From Actinomycetota bacterium (lineage in GTDB: Bacteria; Actinomycetota; Acidimicrobiia; Acidimicrobiales; Ilumatobacteraceae), in the NCBI GenBank assembly GCA_018882725.1, contig VERK01000048.1, positions 1 to 11,957 on the forward strand: a stretch of DNA of 11,957 bases, written 5' to 3'. Position numbers and translations under genes: made by a program. The notes beneath the pieces were generated by a model. The model had not been told where the DNA came from, did no database searches, and worked only from the letters and a program-made list of their open reading frames with translations. This document shows, piece by piece, positions 1 to 6,378 of the stretch (the stretch's first letter is position 1; each line of letters opens with the position of its first letter).

Positions 1-1
1 G

Positions 2-577
2 CTCCATACCACGGCCGAGAGCCACAACCGAGTGATCGTCGTCGAAGTGATGGGACGTGACGCTGGCTGGATCGCGGCGTACGCCGGCATCGCCGGTGGA
101 GCCACGGTCATCCTCGTGCCCGAGATCCCCTTCGACATCGCCGACGTGTGCGAAGTGATCGAACGTCGACATCATCGCGGTCGGTACGCATCGATCGCCG
201 TGGTGGCCGAAGGGTCCGTGCCGGTCGAGGGAACCATGGCCCGTCGTGAGTATGCGCTCGACGCGATCGGCCGACCTCGTCTGGGTGGCATCGGAGTCGA
301 CATCGCCGCCGAGATCGAACAGCGCACCGGCATCGAGGCCCGCATCGTCCAGATCGGACACGTGCAGCGCGGCGGAACACCCACCGCGTACGACCGCGTC
401 TTGTCGACTCGTTTCGGCTTGGCGGCGATCGATGCCGTGCACGATGGCGCGTGGGGCCAGATGGTCGCGCTGACGGGAACCGAGATCGTGCGCGTCCCGC
501 TCGAGCAGACGGTGGGTCGCATCAAGACGGTCGATCTCGAGTTGCTGCGCGACGTCGCGCAAGTGTTCTACGGCTGA
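2..577 (+). CDS. pfkA: 6-phosphofructokinase, C-terminal part (5' end outside window)
   Basis: Phosphorylates fructose 6-phosphate to fructose 1,6-bisphosphate in the cytosol (glycolysis). The reading frame is open from base 2 and gives 191 residues, roughly the last 55% of a typical 320-345 aa enzyme. Visible family motifs: TTAESHNR at the left edge, then VVEVMGRDAGWIA (the MGR fructose-6-phosphate loop), VPEIPFD, VVAEGS, and GHVQRGGTPTAYDR, whose His and Arg contact the sugar phosphate. The ATP or PPi donor cannot be decided here, because the discriminating N-terminal residues lie outside the window. The GTG at 32 is an internal valine codon, not the start: the frame continues upstream with conserved sequence. 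The gene ends in TGA at 575-577 and overlaps the tail of the convergent lipoprotein gene by 10 bp, so there is no room for a terminator between them. Confidence 0.95.
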   Translation, partial: LHTTAESHNRVIVVEVMGRDAGWIAAYAGIAGGATVILVPEIPFDIADVCEVIERRHHRGRYASIAVVAEGSVPVEGTMARREYALDAIGRPRLGGIGVDIAAEIEQRTGIEARIVQIGHVQRGGTPTAYDRVLSTRFGLAAIDAVHDGAWGQMVALTGTEIVRVPLEQTVGRIKTVDLELLRDVAQVFYG

Positions 578-1179
578 GCGCCTGCCACCACGATTGCTGG
601 ATAGTCGGGTTGACTCGACACGGCTCGACCCGGATAGTCGTAGATCGTCAGTGGTTCGGACGTGAGGCTGCCGTCACCGCGCGGCCACTCGACCGACGCA
701 CCATCGACCGCGAGCGACACCCGTTCGACGCCGTCGATCTCGGCCAGGGTGAGAACGATCTGTGCGACCGCCGCGACCAGGTCGTCGCCCGTCGCCTGGA
801 AGATTTCCGACGACAGGTCGACTTTCACCAGATCGGTCGCCACGTAGCGGGCACTGAGGAGCGTGGTGTCGCGGGGAACCGCAGTGCGCAGACCCACTTG
901 CTGCTCGGCCTCGGTGGGGCCGGTGAGAAGAGCCGCCATGACGGTTTGTGGATCGAGAGAAAGTTCGCGGCGCACCGAGGTCAAGAGCGATCGACCGGTC
1001 TCGTCGGTTCGCTCGAGGTAGATCCGGCCCGAACCGGTGGTGCCCACATCGGCGAACTCGATGTCGACGAGCGCACGCTGCTCGACTTCGGGAATGGGCC
1101 GCGGAGTCGAGTCGGGATCGAGACCGCAACCGACCAACACGAGCGCGCCGACGGCGAGCGTGAATGTGGTGGTTCTCAT
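568..1179 (-). CDS. GerMN-domain lipoprotein, short LpqB-like protein
   Basis: Predicted envelope lipoprotein of 203 aa. The N-terminus MRTTTFTLAVGALVLVGC has a charged start, a hydrophobic core and a lipobox LVG-C with the lipidated Cys at residue 18. Residues about 50-165 look like a GerMN domain (the GRIYLERTD, LLTGPTEAEQQ, VDLSSEIFQATGDD and VAQIVLTLAEIDGVERV blocks). The ATG at 1179 is chosen over a longer frame to 1215 because it starts the signal peptide, overlaps the kinase stop as ATGA, and follows GAGGT. Third after a response regulator and a kinase, it sits where LpqB sits in the mtrA-mtrB-lpqB operon. As I recall, LpqB is close to 600 aa with a C-terminal propeller; here only the GerMN part is present and the gene stops cleanly before pfkA. 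The LpqB-like role (modulating the kinase from outside the membrane) is inferred from position and domain. Confidence 0.82.
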   Translation of the reverse strand: MRTTTFTLAVGALVLVGCGLDPDSTPRPIPEVEQRALVDIEFADVGTTGSGRIYLERTDETGRSLLTSVRRELSLDPQTVMAALLTGPTEAEQQVGLRTAVPRDTTLLSARYVATDLVKVDLSSEIFQATGDDLVAAVAQIVLTLAEIDGVERVSLAVDGASVEWPRGDGSLTSEPLTIYDYPGRAVSSQPDYPAIVVAGAQP

Positions 1180-2576
1180 CGCAGAACCTCGGCCGGTAGT
1201 TCGATCACGAAACACGAACCCTCGGTGCCGTCGTGACGGTTCTCGACCCAGACCCGCCCGCGGTGCAACTTCACGTGCTCGTCCACCAGGGCCAGCCCGA
1301 GTCCGGCACCTTCCGAGCCGCCGCGTCGCCCGGCGACTCCTCCACGCGCGAATCGTTCGAAGATCAACGTCCGCTCTTCGGTCGGCACTCCGGGCCCGTG
1401 GTCCTCGACCGTGATCCAGACGAGCCCAGTCGAGGTGTCGTCGTCGGGGACGAACACCGCGACTTCGACTTCGGCACCACCGTGGATGCGCCCGTTGTCG
1501 ATGAGGTTGGCGATCACGCGAGCCAACCGGCGGCGGTCGCCCTTGATGATCATCTCGTCGGCGACCGGCGACACCGAAACCGGCGTTCGCGGAAGGCTGC
1601 TGGCAGCCACGGCCTGGCGAACGAATTCGCCCACGAGCAGTTCTTCCTCGTTCAGGCGAATGGCGCCAGCGTCGAATCGCGAGATCTCCAGAAGGTCCTC
1701 CACCAGACCTTGGAATCGAGCCACGTCGGCCACGAGAAGATCGAGCGCGGCCTGAGCGCGTTCGGGCATTTCTTCGCGACGGGCCTTCATTACTTCGACG
1801 CTCGCCGACAATGTCATGAGCGGCGACCGCAATTCGTGGCTCACGTCCGATGTGAACCGCGCGTCGCGTTCGACGCGTTCTTGAAGTGCGGTGGCCATGT
1901 CGTTGAACGAACGAGTGAGTGCTTCGAGGTCGGGGTCGTCGGTCGCTTCGAGTCGAGTGTCGAGTCGACCGCCGGCGAGGGCTTGCGCGGCTTGACTGGC
2001 CGCTGTGAGTGGCCGAACCGCGCGTGACGCCGAGATTGCACCGAGGACGATGCCCACGAGTGTGGTGATGCCCGTCGCGAAGATCAGTGCGAAGCCGACA
2101 CTGCGCAACGTGCTCTGCACGTCGTCGAACGACGCGAACTCGAAGTACGCGCCCCCGACCTCTTCGAGCGGGACTCCGACCGCCAACACCAGTTCGTTGT
2201 CGACCGAGAACCGCATCATGGTGGGGCGGCTCTCGTCGATCACCGCGGTGAGCATCGAATCGGGTACTTGGCCCGACGAGAAGCGGGCGTCACCCGCCGT
2301 CCAGGTGCCTCGGTAGAAGAGAAGCGGTCGGCTCGAGCCGAGTCGATCGATCACCGATTGCACGTTGGCCGGGGCTGAACGCAGGTCGACCCCGACGCGC
2401 CGGGCGGAGTCGTAGGCCTGTTCGATGGCGTTCGACTCGCGCTCGTCGACGAGATTGCTGCGCGTGAAGCTGTAAGTGGCAAGCGCCAGGAACACCGACA
2501 GACCCAGGCTGCCGAGACCGAAGGTCAGGAGGATGCGGCTGCGCAGTCCGAAGAAGACACGACGCCAGGACCGCAC
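1176..2576 (-). CDS. Sensor histidine kinase, MtrB-like
   Basis: Membrane histidine kinase of 466 aa, likely partner of the adjacent regulator. Order of parts: cytoplasmic basic start, TM1 about 14-36, extracytoplasmic sensor about 37-158, TM2 about 160-183, HAMP about 184-236, then the dimerisation/phosphoacceptor helix with H247 in DVSHELRSPL. The ATP-binding domain has the N box NLIDN (N357, N361), G1 DHGPG (392-396), F box IFERF (405-409) and G2 GAGLGLAL (423-430). All catalytic boxes are intact. The start is a GTG 9 bp after the regulator's stop, with no clear Shine-Dalgarno, so translation is probably coupled. It overlaps the downstream lipoprotein gene by 4 bp. Gene order and the DVSHELRSPL box resemble MtrB, the kinase linking cell-wall growth and division in actinobacteria; orthology is inferred, and the family assignment is certain. 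Confidence 0.95.
   Translation of the reverse strand: MRSWRRVFFGLRSRILLTFGLGSLGLSVFLALATYSFTRSNLVDERESNAIEQAYDSARRVGVDLRSAPANVQSVIDRLGSSRPLLFYRGTWTAGDARFSSGQVPDSMLTAVIDESRPTMMRFSVDNELVLAVGVPLEEVGGAYFEFASFDDVQSTLRSVGFALIFATGITTLVGIVLGAISASRAVRPLTAASQAAQALAGGRLDTRLEATDDPDLEALTRSFNDMATALQERVERDARFTSDVSHELRSPLMTLSASVEVMKARREEMPERAQAALDLLVADVARFQGLVEDLLEISRFDAGAIRLNEEELLVGEFVRQAVAASSLPRTPVSVSPVADEMIIKGDRRRLARVIANLIDNGRIHGGAEVEVAVFVPDDDTSTGLVWITVEDHGPGVPTEERTLIFERFARGGVAGRRGGSEGAGLGLALVDEHVKLHRGRVWVENRHDGTEGSCFVIELPAEVLR
1186..1190 (-). promoter_or_regulatory. Shine-Dalgarno site for the GerMN lipoprotein
   Basis: On the minus strand GAGGT lies 6 nt before the ATG at 1179, inside the end of the kinase gene. 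It decides the start: it fits the signal-peptide Met and not the longer frame beginning at 1215. Confidence 0.6.
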
Positions 2577-2585
2577 GGGTTCACA

Positions 2586-3266
2586 CTACGGCTGCAGTCG
2601 GTAGCCGAGACCTCGCACCGTCACGACGTGACGCGGATTGGCCGCGTCGGCTTCCACCTTGGTTCGAAGACGACGGATGTGCACGTCGACCAGACGACCG
2701 TCACCGAAGTATCCGTAACCCCACACGTGATCGAGAAGTTGTTCGCGGCTGAACACTCGGCCCGGGTTCTGCGCCAGTTCGCACAACAGGCGGAACTCGG
2801 TCTTGGTGAGATGCAATTCTTCGCCTGCGCGCAGAACTTTCCCTTCGTCCGGAATGATCTCGAGATCACCGAACACGAGACGCGGGTGTGCAGGGTTGGC
2901 CGGACGGGCGCGACGCAGAAGCGCGCGGATTCGTGCCGAGAGCTCTTTGGGAGCGAAGGGTTTGGTGAGATAGTCGTCGGCCCCGGCTTCGAGTCCGGCC
3001 ACGACGTCATGGGTGTCGGCGCGTGCCGTGACCATCACGATCGGAACGTCGCTCGTGCGACGAATACTGCGGCACAACTCGAATCCGTCGATACCCGGCA
3101 ACATGATGTCGATCAGAACGACATCGGCGGGTTGGCGTGCGAATTGGATCACGCCCTCTTCGCCACTCGCCGCTTCATCGACGATCCAACCTTCGTCCTC
3201 GAGAGCGAGGCGGACCGCCGTACGGATCCGCTCGTCGTCTTCGACTGCCAGGATCCGTGTGGTCAC
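2586..3266 (-). CDS. OmpR/PhoB-family response regulator, MtrA-like
   Basis: DNA-binding response regulator of 226 aa. The receiver domain (about 4-115) has the acidic pair D10-D11, phosphoacceptor D53 in VLIDIMLPGIDG, switch T80 and K102 in YLTKPF. The C-terminal winged helix (about 130-224) has TKTEFRLL, the FSREQLLDHVWGY turn, a recognition helix around 191-204 (RLVDVHIRRLRTKV) and the hairpin VTVRGLGYRL. Linker and wing closely match the style of MtrA (VWGY...RLV.VH..RLR.KVE). The kinase and an LpqB-like lipoprotein follow directly, supporting an MtrA-like role in envelope and division control; that role is inferred. The start is GTG at 3266; an upstream ATG at 3274 is out of frame. No Shine-Dalgarno precedes it, but a TAACAT box ends 6 nt upstream, suggesting a leaderless mRNA. 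Confidence 0.96.
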   Translation of the reverse strand: MTTRILAVEDDERIRTAVRLALEDEGWIVDEAASGEEGVIQFARQPADVVLIDIMLPGIDGFELCRSIRRTSDVPIVMVTARADTHDVVAGLEAGADDYLTKPFAPKELSARIRALLRRARPANPAHPRLVFGDLEIIPDEGKVLRAGEELHLTKTEFRLLCELAQNPGRVFSREQLLDHVWGYGYFGDGRLVDVHIRRLRTKVEADAANPRHVVTVRGLGYRLQP

Positions 3267-3272
3267 GAGGTC

Positions 3273-3278
3273 ATGTTA
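3273..3278 (-). promoter_or_regulatory. Putative -10 box for a leaderless response-regulator transcript
   Basis: On the minus strand TAACAT (TANNNT class) stands 6 nt before the GTG at 3266, so transcription would begin at or within a base of the start codon. The -35 side (about 3296-3301, CGTTTC on the minus strand) is a poor match. It would give the two-component genes a promoter of their own inside the five-gene run. Confidence 0.5.
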
Positions 3279-3280
3279 GG

Positions 3281-3297
3281 TCGTGATGTCGTCACGA
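3281..3297. promoter_or_regulatory. Palindrome in the spacer of the response-regulator promoter
   Basis: Perfect inverted repeat TCGTGA-N5-TCACGA, between the phosphatase stop (3292-3294, inside the right arm) and the proposed -10 box of the regulator gene. Its position between the -35 and -10 regions fits an operator. In RNA it would fold into a 6-bp stem with a 5-nt loop, but no U-run follows, so it is not a standard terminator. Confidence 0.4.
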
Positions 3298-4107
3298 AAC
3301 GGCACGATCTGTTGGCGAAGGTCCGATGAGTTCGAGCAAGTGGGTGTGAAGATCGGGCGCAGACACAAGAACGTTGCTCGGCAACGGCGAGCCACCGTCG
3401 AAGTCGGACGCTCGGGCGCCGGCCTCGGTGGCGATGAGGAGTCCGGCGGCCAGGTCCCACGCCTGGAGGCCCTCCTCGAAGTACGCGTCGAGCCGACCGT
3501 CGGCGACGTAGCAGAGGTCGGGTGCCGCCGCGCCGGTGCGTCGGATGTCGCGAACACGAGGGAGTAGCCGAGCGACACGGTCACCCTGTCGCGCGCGACG
3601 ATCGGACGAGTACGAGAAACCGGTGCCGACGAGCGCAGTGGCCATCTCGTCGTTCGACGAACACCGTAGGCGACGTCCCCCGAGCCAGGCCCCGTGCCCA
3701 CGCGCCGCGACGAACAGTTCGCGAGTGGCCGGGAGGTAGACCACTCCCGCGAGTGTGCCTTCGGGTGTGCCGGTGTCGTCGACCGCGGCGATTGACACCG
3801 CCCATCCCGCCAATCCGTACAGGAAGTTGGTGGTGCCGTCGATCGGGTCGATCAACCACGAGATGCCCGATTGCGATTCTTTGGCCGCACCTTCTTCGCC
3901 GATGATTCCGTCGTCGGGTCGACGGGTTTCGAGGTCGGCGACGATGAGACGCTCGCTGGCCGAGTCCCAACGCGTGACCATGTCGGTTGCGGACGACTTC
4001 GTGCTCACATCGATCGCGCGGTCGAGGGTCGCTCGGCCGACGAACGCGAGGTCGCCGGCTCGCCGCGCCATGCCCGCGGCGATGTTCATGAGTTCGATCT
4101 CGATCAT
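3292..4107 (-). CDS. Inositol-monophosphatase-family phosphatase
   Basis: Mg-dependent sugar-phosphate phosphatase of 271 aa, cytosolic. Signatures: IIGEEG (metal ligand E71), WLIDPIDGTTNF (D87, D90, T92) and AWDLAAG (D218), in family order and spacing; length is normal for the SuhB/IMPase family. Possible substrates are myo-inositol 1-phosphate, histidinol phosphate (HisN type) or related phosphates; sequence alone does not choose. In the usual RRxGSAALDLCYVA block this protein reads RRTGAAAPDLCYVA, with a proline in the middle. The open frame runs on to 4785, but ATG 4107 (MIEIELMN) is the start: it overlaps the upstream membrane-protein stop as ATGA, and everything beyond it is antisense to the mannose synthase. 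The gene ends 25 bp before the response-regulator start. An inositol role would make sense near envelope-lipid genes, but that is speculative. Confidence 0.93.
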   Translation of the reverse strand: MIEIELMNIAAGMARRAGDLAFVGRATLDRAIDVSTKSSATDMVTRWDSASERLIVADLETRRPDDGIIGEEGAAKESQSGISWLIDPIDGTTNFLYGLAGWAVSIAAVDDTGTPEGTLAGVVYLPATRELFVAARGHGAWLGGRRLRCSSNDEMATALVGTGFSYSSDRRARQGDRVARLLPRVRDIRRTGAAAPDLCYVADGRLDAYFEEGLQAWDLAAGLLIATEAGARASDFDGGSPLPSNVLVSAPDLHTHLLELIGPSPTDRAVS

Positions 4108-4364
4108 CGGCGGTCGTTGATGTCGCGCCACTCGCCGAGTGCGCGCAGCACCAACACGGCGACGATCGCGGTGCCGCCGGCGGTGACGACCGCACCGACC
4201 ACGATCCCGAGACCGAGGGGCCAGTCCGCGTCGCCGGAGTACTGGATGTCGACGAGTGCGTAGCCGATCACTCCGCCGGCGAGTCCGCCGATCAGGATCG
4301 AGACGAAGGCCAGCACTCGAGCGACCGGAGAGGGCAGAGCCGAGAGAGGGCGTTCGTCGGTCAC
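4104..4364 (-). CDS. Small two-TM membrane protein of unknown function
   Basis: 86 aa, beginning MTDERPLSAL. Two hydrophobic, glycine-rich segments at about 14-38 and 50-75 are joined by a short polar loop containing DIQYSGDADWP; the tail GEWRDINDRR is charged. I do not recognise a named family. The GTG at 4364 is chosen over the longer frame (to 4556): the residues upstream are low-complexity and antisense to the mannose synthase, and a TACGAT box sits exactly 6 nt before this GTG. It is the first gene of the minus-strand run, and its stop overlaps the phosphatase start (ATGA), so the two are translationally coupled. Confidence 0.72.
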   Translation of the reverse strand: MTDERPLSALPSPVARVLAFVSILIGGLAGGVIGYALVDIQYSGDADWPLGLGIVVGAVVTAGGTAIVAVLVLRALGEWRDINDRR

Positions 4365-4370
4365 GCACGC

Positions 4371-4380
4371 ATCGTAGGCT
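4371..4380. promoter_or_regulatory. Back-to-back -10 boxes of two divergent leaderless promoters
   Basis: Plus strand: TAGGCT (4375-4380), then 6 nt, then GTG of the mannose synthase at 4387. Minus strand: TACGAT (4376-4371), then 6 nt, then GTG of the membrane protein at 4364. The two boxes share the TA at 4375-4376. Both starts lack a Shine-Dalgarno site, and both fit the TANNNT-N6-GTG geometry of leaderless actinobacterial genes. The -35 elements are weak on both sides and would fall inside the opposite coding regions. Confidence 0.62.
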
Positions 4381-4386
4381 CGGTCC

Positions 4387-5112
4387 GTGGCCACCACCTT
4401 CGTCGTCGTTCCGACTTTCAACGAAGTGGACAACGTCACGCGCTTGATCACCGGTGTTCTCACCGCGCTTCCGGAGGCGCAGGTACTCGTGGTCGATGAT
4501 GCGAGTCCGGACGGGACGGCCGACGCCGTGGAGCGCCTGTGTGACCCCCGGGCCACGGTTCTGCGGCGCCCCGGTAAGAACGGCCTCGGAGCGGCGTATC
4601 GGGCCGGCTTCGCGGTTGCGCTCGAACGCGGTGCATCGATCTGTGTGCAGATGGACGCCGACTTGTCGCACGACCCGCGCTATCTGCCCGAACTGGTGTC
4701 GGTGGTCGAGCGCGGCGCCGATGCCGCGATCGGAAGTCGCTACGTGCCGGGTGGCGCGTGTGTCGACTGGCCGCGACTCCGCCAATTCCTGTCGCGTTGG
4801 GGCAATCGCTACGCCGCTGGCATGTTGGGACTCGCGGTCAACGATGCGACATCAGGATTCCGCGCGTATTCGGCGTCGGCTCTCACTCGCATGGACTACG
4901 CGTCGGTCGTCGCCGAGGGTTACGGATTCCAAGTCGAGATGACTCATCGTTTGGTGCGCTGTGGAGCGCGAGTCGTGGAGATCCCCATCGTCTTTCCCGA
5001 TCGAACCGCCGGCGAATCGAAGCTCACGTACCGAATCATCGGCGAAGCGTTTCGTCTCGTACTGAAACTCGCTTGGGGCGATTGGCGCCGAGGACATCGT
5101 CGCCGTCTATGA
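4387..5112 (+). CDS. Polyprenol-phosphate mannose synthase (GT2, DPM1-like)
   Basis: Glycosyltransferase family 2 enzyme of 241 aa, expected to move mannose from GDP-mannose to a polyprenyl phosphate, the membrane donor for lipoglycans and protein mannosylation. Motifs: VVVPTFNEVDNV (6-17), VVDDASPDGT with D37-D38 (35-44), the RPGKNGLGAAYRAGF block (61-75) typical of DPM1/Ppm1, the DXD metal site MDADLSHDP (D90, D92), GSRYVPGG, NDATSGFRAY and EGYGFQVEM. The end (SKLTYRIIGEAFRLVLKLAWGDWRRGHRRRL) is amphipathic and basic, with no clear TM segment and no fused acyltransferase domain as in some mycobacterial Ppm1 proteins. The GTG start is set by alignment with the family N-terminus and by the -10 box 6 nt before it. 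The stop overlaps the polymerase start (ATGA). Donor and acceptor specificity are inferred from family. Confidence 0.91.
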   Translation: MATTFVVVPTFNEVDNVTRLITGVLTALPEAQVLVVDDASPDGTADAVERLCDPRATVLRRPGKNGLGAAYRAGFAVALERGASICVQMDADLSHDPRYLPELVSVVERGADAAIGSRYVPGGACVDWPRLRQFLSRWGNRYAAGMLGLAVNDATSGFRAYSASALTRMDYASVVAEGYGFQVEMTHRLVRCGARVVEIPIVFPDRTAGESKLTYRIIGEAFRLVLKLAWGDWRRGHRRRL

Positions 5113-6311
5113 CGCGCACGATTCTCCACGTCGACATGGACGCGTTCTACGTGTCGGTCGAGATGCGACGGCATCCCGAGTTGGCTGGAAAACCGGTGGT
5201 GGTCGGAGGTTCGGGTCGCCGCGGAGTGGTGGCGGCGGCCAACTACGAAGCCCGTCGTTTCGGAGTGTTCTCGGCCATGCCCGGAGCCACGGCGCGTCAA
5301 CGTTGTCCGCAGGCCGTCTTTCTGCCCGGTGATCACGCCCACTACTCGGAGGTGAGCGCGCAGGTCCACGCGATCTTCCACGACATCACGCCGCTCGTCG
5401 AGCCGATCGCACTGGACGAAGCGTTTCTCGACGTGACCGGATCGCGTCGACTGTTCGGCGACGGCATCACCATCGGCGCCTTGATCCGACAACGCATCGC
5501 CGACGAGCTCGATCTGCCGTCGTCGGTGGGCGTGGCGACCAACAAGTTCGTGGCCAAGTTGGCATCGAAAGCCGCCAAACCTCGGCCCACTCCCAACGGC
5601 GTGTTGCCCGGCCCCGGAGTTCTCGTCGTCGAACCCGGACGCGAGATCGAATTCGTTCACCCACTTCCGGTGTCGGCGTTGTGGGGTGTGGGTCCGGCCA
5701 CCTTGACCAAACTCGAACGTCTGGGTGTTCGCACCGTGGCCGACCTCGCCGCGCTCCCGATCGACGTCCTCGAACGCGCCGTCGGCACGGCTCACGGTCG
5801 GCATCTCGCCGAATTGGCGTCGGCTCACGACACGCGCCCCGTCGAGCCGCATCGCGACGCGAAGTCGATCGGACAAGAGGAGACGTTCTCGACCGATCTC
5901 GAGACCCACGACGAGATCCTCGCCGAGATGGTTCGTCTGGCCGACCTGGTCGGTTCACGTCTTCGTTCGCACGAGTTGGCGGCCCGGACGGTCACCTTGA
6001 AGATTCGATTCACCACGTTCGAGACCATCACGCGGTCGGTGACGGTCGACACCCCGGTGTCGGCCGGCCCGGTGATCGTCGGAGTGCTCGACGCGGCATT
6101 GCGATCGATCGACCCGAGTTCGGGTGTTCGTCTGGTCGGCGTGTCGGCGTCCAACCTCTGCGCGCCGGTCGAGCAATTGTCCCTTCTCGAGGATGATTCC
6201 TGGGGTCCGGCCAGTCGCGCCGTCGACGAGATCCGCGATCGGTTCGGTCACGACGCGATCAGCCCGGCTCGCAGCCTCGGCCGTCGGCGGGTGCGCCGGC
6301 CCTGGGGTTGA
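5109..6311 (+). CDS. dinB: DNA polymerase IV (Y-family)
   Basis: Error-prone translesion DNA polymerase of 400 aa. The palm motifs are complete: HVDMDAFYVSVE with D9 and LDEAFLD with D103-E104 give the three catalytic carboxylates; F13 sits at the steric gate. GVATNKFVAKLASKAAKP (141-158) is the Y-family fingers/palm block, LWGVGPATLTKLERLGV (191-207) the helix-hairpin-helix thumb, and about 250-355 the little finger. QLSLL at 356-360 is a beta-clamp binding peptide; a basic tail (RRRVRRPWG) follows. The ATG at 5109 overlaps the mannose-synthase stop; the frame open upstream to 4758 only shadows that gene. There is no promoter-like site or SOS-type box directly upstream, so expression probably follows the mannose synthase. 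Confidence 0.97.
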   Translation: MTRTILHVDMDAFYVSVEMRRHPELAGKPVVVGGSGRRGVVAAANYEARRFGVFSAMPGATARQRCPQAVFLPGDHAHYSEVSAQVHAIFHDITPLVEPIALDEAFLDVTGSRRLFGDGITIGALIRQRIADELDLPSSVGVATNKFVAKLASKAAKPRPTPNGVLPGPGVLVVEPGREIEFVHPLPVSALWGVGPATLTKLERLGVRTVADLAALPIDVLERAVGTAHGRHLAELASAHDTRPVEPHRDAKSIGQEETFSTDLETHDEILAEMVRLADLVGSRLRSHELAARTVTLKIRFTTFETITRSVTVDTPVSAGPVIVGVLDAALRSIDPSSGVRLVGVSASNLCAPVEQLSLLEDDSWGPASRAVDEIRDRFGHDAISPARSLGRRRVRRPWG

Positions 6312-6342
6312 ACGACACAATTCGAGAAGCCGCAGGGGCGCG

Positions 6343-6371
6343 TTGCCGAACCGCTCGCCGTCTGGGACAAT
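6343..6371 (+). promoter_or_regulatory. Promoter for the DUF3040 gene, probably leaderless
   Basis: In the 67-bp gap after dinB, TTGCCG (6343-6348) is followed after exactly 17 bp by GACAAT (6366-6371), then 7 nt to the ATG at 6379. Both boxes resemble sigma-70-type consensus, and the start of RNA would coincide with the start codon. No Shine-Dalgarno is visible. Confidence 0.6.
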
Positions 6372-6378
6372 GTCAGCG

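Noticed and set aside
451..1236. 261-aa plus-strand frame opposite the lipoprotein gene
   Set aside because: Arg/Gly/Asp-rich shadow with no motif; the minus-strand frame has a signal peptide, lipobox and GerMN blocks.
2628..3329. 233-aa plus-strand frame opposite the response regulator
   Set aside because: Antisense shadow; the response regulator has every conserved residue.
4108..4785. Minus-strand open frame extending the phosphatase to 497 aa
   Set aside because: The extra N-terminus is low-complexity, antisense to the mannose synthase and covers the membrane-protein gene; ATG 4107 matches the family start and overlaps the upstream stop.
4758..5108. In-frame upstream extension of polymerase IV
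   Set aside because: Out-of-frame copy of the mannose-synthase sequence; polymerase IV proteins begin at the HVDMDAF region, as here from ATG 5109.
4944..5909. 321-aa minus-strand frame across mannose synthase and polymerase IV
   Set aside because: No recognisable motif and it crosses two well-supported genes on the other strand.
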